Source: Lineus longissimus
Taxonomy: Eukaryota > Nemertea > Pilidiophora > Heteronemertea > Lineidae
NCBI RefSeq assembly: GCF_910592395.1
Contig: NC_088312.1
Location: 22,451,292-22,515,291, forward strand
Length of the DNA: 64,000 nt
Direction of reading: 5' to 3'
The notes beneath the pieces were generated by a model. The model was not told where the DNA came from and made no database searches. It saw nothing but the letters and a program-made list of their open reading frames with translations. Position numbers and translations under genes: made by a program. This document shows positions 57,017 through 64,000 of this stretch, in pieces (positions within the stretch are counted from its first letter, which is position 1; every line of letters starts with the position of its first letter).

Positions 57017-58078
57017 AAGACGAGCGAGTTTAAAGGGGATTTATTAGCTGCCTTGTCTTTGATTGGAGCTGGCGATTGTGCAACTCAGATTGGCCCTGTC
57101 AGTGGCAATGTCAGTGTAACTGGCACGCCAACTACACGAGGTCCCATTGTTGATGTCAGCTCACCTGTGATTCTTGTCACTACAAATGTTGGCAGCAGCA
57201 CACGTGCCTGTGCAAGTGATGACAGAAGTGAGCCAACAGAAAAAAGGAAACCAGGTCAAAAAAGATTCAAGTGTCCAGTTTGTGAAAAAGCGTTCAAAAA
57301 ACATGGTGAAATGATTAATCATGGCCGGACTCACACCGGTGATAAACCGTTTAAATGTTCATTCTGTCCCAAGGCGTTTGCCGTCGAGGCCAAGGTCAAG
57401 TATCATGAGATGATCCATACGGGAGAGAGACCCTGGAAGTGTACCATCTGTGGGAAAGAGTGCATTAGTATAACGGCATTGAGACATCATCTGCTGACGC
57501 ATAAGGAGTTGACTTCTGGGATCGATTCAGTCATGGAGGTGAGGCGGCTCGCGTTGGTTGAGGGTTCCACAACAAAATCAACCAAATGCCAGATTTGCCA
57601 GAAGGATGTTCGGGGAGTGGGAAATTACAGAAAGCATTTGGTTTGGCACGAAGAGTTGGCACCTTTGATTCATATCATGTGTTCGGAACAAAAACGGGCG
57701 CGGAAAATTCAATCGCAAGGACCAAAAGAACAGTTACAGTGTCCTGTCTGTGCTAAAGTTTTCAAAAAAAAGTATTGTCTGCGTGATCATATGCTTATTC
57801 ATACTGGTGAAAAACCATTCCTCTGCTCAATTTGTGGGAAAGGTTACCGTACTGAAGTCATCCTGAAGCAGCACGAGCAGACGCATTCCGATATTAAACC
57901 GCCCAAAACTCAGCAGTGTCCTAATTGTAATAAGGCATTCAAGGATATTACTGCTCTGCGCGAGCATGAAAGGATTCACACAGGAGAGATGCCATGTACC
58001 TGTCAACTTTGTGGAAAATCATTCAGATTTAAGTCAAACCTGAGAGCCCACTTTCTAACACATCAGAAGAAAATTTAA
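57017..58078 (+). CDS. Gene C alternative terminal exon, 8 C2H2 fingers
   Basis: The acceptor ctcatttcag precedes KTSEFKGDLLAALS in phase 0. At 353 residues it is by far the largest array exon. A ~75-residue Thr/Val/Ser-rich leader precedes three fingers (KHGEMIN, VEAKVKY, SITALRH), a ~30-residue spacer, a fourth finger (GVGNYRK), a basic spacer, and four more (KKYCLRD, TEVILKQ, DITALRE, FKSNLRA). The spaced clusters could contact separate DNA stretches. This layout resembles a free-standing zinc-finger protein, so it might be a captured or ancestral tail. Confidence 0.92.
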   Translation, partial: KTSEFKGDLLAALSLIGAGDCATQIGPVSGNVSVTGTPTTRGPIVDVSSPVILVTTNVGSSTRACASDDRSEPTEKRKPGQKRFKCPVCEKAFKKHGEMINHGRTHTGDKPFKCSFCPKAFAVEAKVKYHEMIHTGERPWKCTICGKECISITALRHHLLTHKELTSGIDSVMEVRRLALVEGSTTKSTKCQICQKDVRGVGNYRKHLVWHEELAPLIHIMCSEQKRARKIQSQGPKEQLQCPVCAKVFKKKYCLRDHMLIHTGEKPFLCSICGKGYRTEVILKQHEQTHSDIKPPKTQQCPNCNKAFKDITALREHERIHTGEMPCTCQLCGKSFRFKSNLRAHFLTHQKKI

Positions 58079-58257
58079 GGAGACGCCTGTTCTTCACGGT
58101 TGTTTTCAATTCCAGGTGACTGAGTCGACTCATGGTTAGAAAACTTTCTTCCAGAACCATTTTCCTTCAAGGTCCATTTTCCTTGTTTTTAAGAATTTCG
58201 TTAATTCTTTTTTCATGCGATCATAGAATCATGGATATTTCTGTTGTATAATTTCAG

Positions 58258-58572
58258 ACTCATACTGTCCATATTGGAAGCTTTCATTCAGAAGACAGTG
58301 GTGACCAGGCTGTATTTCCGTGCTCGATATGTGGCAAACATTTGGCGTTCAGGTCAGCTTTGGAGTCCCATCTTCGTATCCACACTGGTGAAAAACCATT
58401 CAAGTGCTCCTACTGTGGGAAAGGCTTCAAAAGACAGGACACGAGGAAGATACATGAAAGGATTCACACGGGAGAGAAACCATTCAAATGTGATCTCTGT
58501 TTGAAGAGCTATTCTGACCGGTCGTCGCTGAGAAAGCACATACTTGCTCACATGCATTCACTGGTATCATGA
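58258..58572 (+). CDS. Gene C last alternative terminal exon, 3 C2H2 fingers
   Basis: The acceptor ataatttcag precedes THTVHIGSFHSED in phase 0. Helices are FRSALES, RQDTRKI and DRSSLRK, with TGEKPF linkers. Of the gene C modules this is the closest to the A/B arrays ([21 protein letters not shown]). It ends HMHSLVS. Confidence 0.92.
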   Translation, partial: THTVHIGSFHSEDSGDQAVFPCSICGKHLAFRSALESHLRIHTGEKPFKCSYCGKGFKRQDTRKIHERIHTGEKPFKCDLCLKSYSDRSSLRKHILAHMHSLVS

Positions 58573-58717
58573 TTATTTTCCTTACATCATGCGGACTGAT
58601 GTCAGGAAGGGCTTACAAAGTTGTTCACATGCAATTTTTATGCAGTATAAGTGATTATTTTCCGTACATAGTGACTGATTTCAGGAACTTACAGGTAGCT
58701 AAGCTACTCATGTTTCT

Positions 58718-58925
58718 CACCTGGTGGGGTCTTTTGTCGGCCCTGGCATAGACACGAGATGTTAGGAACTGGTTTTACATCTCATTCAGTGGACTGTGAA
58801 GAGCCAGGAATTTTAGTTCCTTGATAGCCAAGTTGGCCCATCAAGAAATACAATCCTGGATTTTCCCCGGATCGAACCCAGGCCCTATTGCGTGGTAGCC
58901 AGCAGTGTTAACCACCAGGCAAGCA
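58718..58925 (-). mobile_element. Inverted, truncated copy of the 40174 SINE family
   Basis: On the minus strand it shows CCTGGTGGTTAACACTGCTG, CACGCAATAGGGCCTGGGTTCGATCC, GGAACTAAAATTCCTGGCTC and TGTCTATGCCAGGGC. It lacks the distal part and tail. Confidence 0.85.
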
Positions 58926-59085
58926 GTTTTCCTAATGAAAATGACTTCATCATGTTCTGAGTTCTTATTTTTGTCATTGTGTTTCTTGTGAAGTAGATTG
59001 AAGTACAGCTTCTATGATTCTTGCTAAAGATAATGTAATGCAGTGTTCCTGTGTATCTTACCAAAAAATATGTACAAATATCTGA

Positions 59086-59091
59086 AATAAA
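59086..59091 (+). terminator. Poly(A) signal AATAAA at end of gene C
   Basis: A hexamer ~515 nt past the last gene C stop, followed by TACATATTC and T-rich sequence. Gene D follows. Confidence 0.5.
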
Positions 59092-59194
59092 TACATATTC
59101 TTAAAATTTCTGACATTCAGTGTTTCTGTTTGTGAATTATCCTACAATGGGACACTCAAGACTCCTTTGAGAACTTTGAATCAACACAACCGTT

Positions 59195-59375
59195 GCCTTG
59201 AGCAGTGTCTGGATTTGGTCAGGTTGTGACAATGTCCCTGAGCAGTATCTGAATTCGGACAGGTTGTGACAATGAACTTTAGCAGTGTCTCGATGATATA
59301 TATAAGCCCTGGATGTGGACATCAGGTTGTGACAATCATTTGTCTCTGAGCACTTGATTGGTTGTGACAATCCTC
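59195..59375. repeat. Degenerate ~60-bp tandem repeat, 3 copies
   Basis: GAGCAGTGTCTGGATTTGG then CAGGTTGTGACAATG recur near 59201, 59239 and 59279, and decay to GGTTGTGACAATC near 59350. Confidence 0.7.
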
Positions 59376-60406
59376 CCAGTAGAAATGCCATTGTGACCTC
59401 TCTGAAGGTTTGAGGGTCGACAAGACTTGAGCAAGTAGACCGTGAAGCTTGTGAAATTGATCCAAAGTTGCAGAAACATCTGTGGAGCAATATTTAGACT
59501 TGGACAGGTTTTGACCCTCCTACAAGCAGCACTAGTGCCCAGCACGGGATGGGGGTCTATTTACACAGTGCAGTTGTGCTTGGATTTGCTTAAAAAAACC
59601 CCCGCCCTGTGGCACGTTTTAGTGCACAAGAATACTTGTCACATGTCATTGGCAGTCTCCCGTCTCCGTACTACCGCACGGTTATCTCCTCCAAGACCAC
59701 ATATATTTGTAAAGTTATTACTTTTGAGATGGCCCCTACGCCCACAATACGATTTATTCGTAATCGGCGCCCCATATAGTAGGTTGTCGCAGTTGGATTT
59801 CAGATCCGACTATCCTTACTGACCTCGCATCTCAACAAAAGAATCCATAATTTGACTCAATTTTGAACTGCATTTGATGATAAAATTGCCAAAACAACCC
59901 CTCACTCATGTAATTCATATAAAACTTGTTGTCATAGAGGTAACTCATATATCTTTACTTAGTGGGGCCATGTTGTCTTTGTTTAAAAACAAATGCGATG
60001 TCTTTTATACGCATGTTTTAGAAGGGCTTCGAATGCGAGATACACTGTGTACACAGGGTGATTCAGAAAAAAAGCGTGCTGTCAATGTAAAACTCATGGG
60101 TTGATCACACACTAGACTTTTGAGTTACGTTAGAGAGTTTGTTATGAGTCTATATCGAAACATCAGTTGCATGTCATGATACTGATGATGATTAATGAGT
60201 TTATGATGTTGATATTGATGAACAAAACTGAAAATTAACTGTAGGCCCAATAGGGCAGTCAACTCCTCCTCAACGATCTCAAAAGCTTGGAGTGCAAGAA
60301 TGAATTGATTGATAAAGATTTTAAGTGCAAATCCCCAAAAGTGAACGTCTTTATTACCCAGTACCTGTTATCTATTTATAGGTTGTTTACGTGGTGCTGT
60401 GTGTTA
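59376..60406. other. Upstream of gene D: probable promoter/leader region
   Basis: No gene supported. The stretch 59590-59830 is richer in C and G than its surroundings and may hold the gene D promoter. An acceptor-like TTTATAG at 60375-60381 lies 25 nt before the start codon. Confidence 0.35.
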
Positions 60407-61051
60407 ATGATGAGAGACGAAGCCATGCCTGAGTCACATGAAGAAAACACCGCTGGGACGGCTGAGAATATGCAGGCTGAACTCCATAAGAAGGGCGCTG
60501 TGCTCACCAAGGCTTGGGCCGATCTCTTCAGCTACTTAACAAAATATCAAGCAGAACTGACTGTGAAAGAAAACACCATGGAAATAGCGGAAAAAGAAAT
60601 AGAAATTCGGAAAAAACAGTTTGAAGATATGAAACCGGTGTCGCCAGATTGTGAGGAATTTGCCAAGCTACAAGATGAGATTCATGGAAAGGAACGCCTG
60701 TTGACAAAAACACAATCGGAGCTGACAGCTAAGGATCAACTTTTACAACGAACTAACTCTGACTTGACCTGTAATATGGAAATGTTACAACAGGCTAGGA
60801 ATGAGGTGTTGGACAAACAAAATGATCTTATTCGATACCGAGGTGATATTGTGCGTTTAAAATCGCAATTAGCGGTCCAACAGGAACAGGTTTCAATAAA
60901 AGACAATTTGTTGAAGAAGTTGCAGACTCAGCTAATGAAGGAGAATGATGAGTTGAAAGAGCAGTCAGAGTTAGATAGGCGAGCGCTGGAATTGGAACGA
61001 CGGGCTCATGAAATGACCAAGAGAAGTCTGAGGGAGATTGAAAAATCTGGG
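60407..61051 (+). CDS. Gene D shared exon 1: coiled-coil N-terminus
   Basis: The start ATG at 60407 (MMRDEAMPESHEEN) aligns with MMKD of the other copies; an acceptor (tatttatag) lies just upstream, so the longer open frame is not needed. The donor TCTGGG|GTAAGT ends the exon in phase 0 after 215 residues. It keeps ELHKKGAVLTKAWADLFSYL, IAEKEIEIRKKQ and LLKKLQTQLMKEND. It is the most diverged copy, with the shortest acidic start. Confidence 0.9.
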
Positions 61052-61387
61052 GTAAGTACAGGTATATAACTGCCACTTGTCCTGCTGATGATGTTAGTGG
61101 AGCAGAACATTTTACTCTCGGAAGATTGAGCAAAACTTTGAGGCCGAAAAGCATACTGGTACGTCTAGCCTACGTGTAAACTTTGTTCTGTCACGTGATC
61201 AGTGAACCAGAATTGATGTCACCTTGTATCTTCATACAGTCTTATAGTTGAGTGAAATTTGTCCTGCTGGTATTCATCAAAGGCAAACTTGGCCTCATAA
61301 AATTTTGATGTTGGACAAAGTCAGAAACATCTTCAGGCATTTGTGCTTTGAAAATTTTGTTTCTTAAACTGTTTTGTTTATTTTTAG

Positions 61388-61993
61388 CGATCCTCCGCCA
61401 ATCCTGTGATAGAAATTCCCGATTCGCCACCAACCTTAGACCTCTCCGTCGAACATGCTGATTTCGGTCTTTCAAACATCATCTCGATGACCGAAACGCC
61501 CACCGCGCCATCATCATCAATGGACCATTCCTCTCTTCGTTTTTCACAATCATCCGTTCAGGACAGTGCGTTATCTCACCTTTCGAGTAGCATGCCGGAC
61601 TTCTCATCCCGTCTCTCCGGCATGGCTGCGTCGTCACAATCACGTGAGGCTTCATGGCGGACAACCCAGCCGCAAATCTCACCGTCCCAATCAAAATTTG
61701 GTGCTGTATCACATTCACAATCTCGTGCTTCTCTTCTGGCACATGACTCTAGTGCCATGACCTCGTCTGCCAGTGATACCTTCTTCCCTCTCAGCGTTGA
61801 CGCCACTGCCGAGGATAGCAAGGGTGCAATTGACACCAGTGCAATGAACATGATAACTGAAAGTGATATGGGCCCCGTGCCGATATCGGGGCCAATTCCA
61901 TCCACGCCGGGCACCAGTGACAGTAGTCAGGGCCCAGTGCCGATGTCTGGTATGTCTCCAGGTGGCAGCATCGAGGGAGGCGGAGATGGAAAG
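61388..61993 (+). CDS. Gene D shared exon 2: Ser-rich linker with SUMO-interaction-like motif
   Basis: The acceptor tatttttag and donor GGAAAG|GTAGGG bound 606 nt, phase 0. It begins RSSANPVIEIPDSPPTLDL and keeps ADFGLSNIISMTET, SDTFFPLSV, GPVPISGPIP and SPGGSIEGGGDGK; the middle is Ser-rich and unique. No finger exon follows within the remaining 2 kb, so its array must lie beyond 64000. Confidence 0.9.
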
Positions 61994-63401
61994 GTAGGGA
62001 TCAGTTTTCGACAATCGTTCTTTTCGAAGTAGAAACTGGATGTTTTGTGGTCGATGAAAATAGTGACTCCAGGATTTCTGGTTTTCCCCAACAATAATTT
62101 GGACAGCAGTGTGTACATCTTCCACATTCATTTGAAACATTTCCTTTCGAAAAAGCACCACCAACGCATATGAAGGGGGAACGTTTTTGACCTTCAAAAT
62201 TATACCAGATGAAACATGATCCACTTCCTGGAAGATTAATTTTCAAAAAATTAGTAAGAAAAGTAAAGTTTGGAAGTGGCCCCTGTTGTCTGTTAGGAAA
62301 AGAATCCCTTTCAGCACTATTTTCATTGGTTACAAGACGTCTGCTGTCTGTGTGCATTGAGGTATGTAACAGAAAAAGCCATGGTCTTGAATTCAAGTCG
62401 AGGGGATTCGCACAAGTCTTTCCTAAGACTGCTATAAAAGGTAACTTGACGAAGGGCAACTCCTTGCTTGGGTTAATAATGCACAAGCATCAGTCTTGGA
62501 TTCTTGCGACATTGGCCTACATTGTATGCTAGTCATTACTAATGATATACAATTACAAGGCCTCCGTTAAGTTTGGCTTGACATAAAAAGGCAGCCTCAA
62601 AACCACGCTAGAGGGTGCTTGATGAATATCGAATGGCAGATAGGCTATTCATCTTGAGTGGTAATTGAAATCCACAGAAGAAAGTTTTAGCAGTTTGTAA
62701 TATATGTCAGTATGTGATGTGGTGGCAATGATAGAAATGTACCAAAAGTGAATCCCATGGCTTTCCCTGTTATAGGACTTGTAGAATTTACAGAAGGTTG
62801 ATAATATGTCTACAGTGTGAGGAATTACAATGCAGAAAAAGGAATTCACGTGTTTGAAGTCGTCACTCGAATCTTTGAAGCTTTACAAGAAGTAGCAACA
62901 AAAAGTCGTGAATGGCTTCAGTGATAAGCCATTTCATCATTATCACAGCCATTTCATCATTATCACAGTCAAAATAAGTTGGCACTTGAAACTACAAATG
63001 TAACCTGGTTTAAAATATCATTTAGTGAATCTCAATCCAATGAAATACACGCACCAAAAGACGTATACCGGTACTCATCTTGGCACCACATGTAGATATT
63101 TTTGGCAACCTTCTGTAAGATTTGATCTGTCCAGTAGTACATACCAACATGCACCCTCGAAACCTCTCTCTGTAGTGCTGCTTAGGTTAATTCAGTTTCG
63201 CGACAACATACCCAAGAGTTGAACTTTAGAATATAGTCCCAACATTTTGTATTGGAGGCGATTTCCACAAAGCTTTTTCATCTCTTAAAAAGTAACTTTT
63301 GATACATATGTTACATATGTAGAAGGGTAACTTGTTCAAGAGCAAATTTTGACCGGACCAGACGAGTGATGTCCATTGGCATCGTTATGTTTACCAGTCA
63401 T
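61994..63401. other. Gene D intron 2, proximal part
   Basis: No finger motif or other gene recognised. A short duplication AGCCATTTCATCATTATCAC occurs at 62928 and 62948. Confidence 0.5.
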
Positions 63402-63597
63402 ATATGTGACCCATCACAGCAAAACTAAGCGCATGTCGCTCTGAGCTTGGCAGGTTGAGACGGACTGTTTGTTCATTTCTCTATTGTCTGCCTTTTGTGA
63501 AATACGAGCACACCTATTATTTCCATTATCTCCTGGTGTCATTTAGGCTCATCTTCTGTGCGACATGCGCCTGGTTTTGCTGTGACGGGTCACATAT
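63402..63597. mobile_element. MITE with ~33-bp inverted ends and TA borders
   Basis: ATATGTGACCC(A/G)TCACAGCAAAAC at the left matches the inverted right end (GTTTTGCTGTGACGGGTCACATAT). The two ~35-bp termini also share GCGCATGTCGC. A decayed relative lies at 43130-43332. TA at both borders suggests a Tc1/mariner-type mobiliser. Confidence 0.85.
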
Positions 63598-64000
63598 TGA
63601 GTCTTGAGTGTGTTGCCTTTTGCATAAATTGAATGTCTATTCAAGACCTTCATAACTGAATTAACCTGAAGTGAAAGGAAGTTCTTCCTTGTAAAAATAC
63701 AAAAAAGAAAGACTTTTAGTTTTGCATACAGTTGTTTTTACCTGATTCTTGGTACCTTATATGTACATAAATTGATGGTGCATGTATTAGTTTTTCAGTC
63801 CAACTAAAATACTAGATCCCAATCCTCATTGAAGAGGCTTTGGTTTGAAGAACTTCTTTTCTGCTTCTTAGTTGTTTCATGTTCATGTTATTGCCAGGAG
63901 TAAGTTTCACATCTGAGACCTTGAAACTGGTTTTCTCACCCTGAAATTCAAAGAGAAAAATTGGCATTTGCTGGTCATGAATTGTTGCTTAGAAAAAGAT

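Noticed and set aside
59442-59822. 126-codon open frame upstream of gene D
   Set aside because: It matches no family I know, crosses a degenerate repeat border and lies where a promoter/leader is expected; coding use is unsupported.

Overview
The window looks like nuclear DNA of an invertebrate animal. The genes are split by spliceosomal introns with GT/AG borders, are AT-rich and low in density, and sit among SINE, LINE and MITE copies and minisatellites. The dominant protein type is the C2H2 zinc finger with TGEKP linkers. I cannot name the species. A marine invertebrate such as a lophotrochozoan is only a guess.

The window is dominated by one gene architecture, present four times (A, B, C, D). 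Each copy has two shared 5' coding exons. Exon 1 encodes a long coiled coil. Exon 2 encodes a Ser/Pro-rich linker that opens with a conserved SUMO-interaction-like motif (VIEIPDSPPTLDL). These are followed by an array of separate C2H2 exons. Each array exon has its own acceptor, usually 2-4 fingers and its own stop codon. Exon 1, exon 2 and every intact array exon join in phase 0 (one C module is split internally by a phase-2 intron), so exon 2 could be spliced in frame to any array exon. The simplest reading is a family of transcription-factor genes that make many isoforms with one oligomerisation/SUMO-binding half and alternative DNA-binding tails. This resembles insect lola or mod(mdg4) in layout but has a coiled coil instead of a BTB domain.

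Layout: Gene A is on the minus strand. Its shared exons are at 23538-22807 and 22486-21872, with 18 intact and 2 broken array exons from 16634 down to 61, and the array probably continues off the left edge. Gene B is on the plus strand, head-to-head with A. Its shared exons are at 26074-26814 and 27029-27643, with 17 intact exons from 32313 to 43051 and several decaying ones. A and B form an inverted duplication: intron 2 is alignable in inverted order and the shared exons are nearly identical. The region 43.1-51.1 kb is repeat-rich, with a 63-bp minisatellite, a 66-74-bp satellite, a large palindrome and a foldback element. Gene C (plus) has shared exons at 51199-51882 and 52040-52594 and four more divergent finger modules up to 58572. 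Gene D (plus) has shared exons at 60407-61051 and 61388-61993, and its array lies beyond the right edge.

The most unusual signals are: (1) the phase-0 array of at least 39 alternative zinc-finger tails; (2) near-identity of the shared exons of A and B between an unalignable intron 1 and unalignable 5' leaders; (3) an inverted repeat that brackets the 3' splice site of seven neighbouring array exons of gene A, looping out the polypyrimidine tract and AG, with an apparently compensatory change in one exon; (4) clear birth-and-death of exons, including a relic split by a SINE with a 14-bp target duplication.
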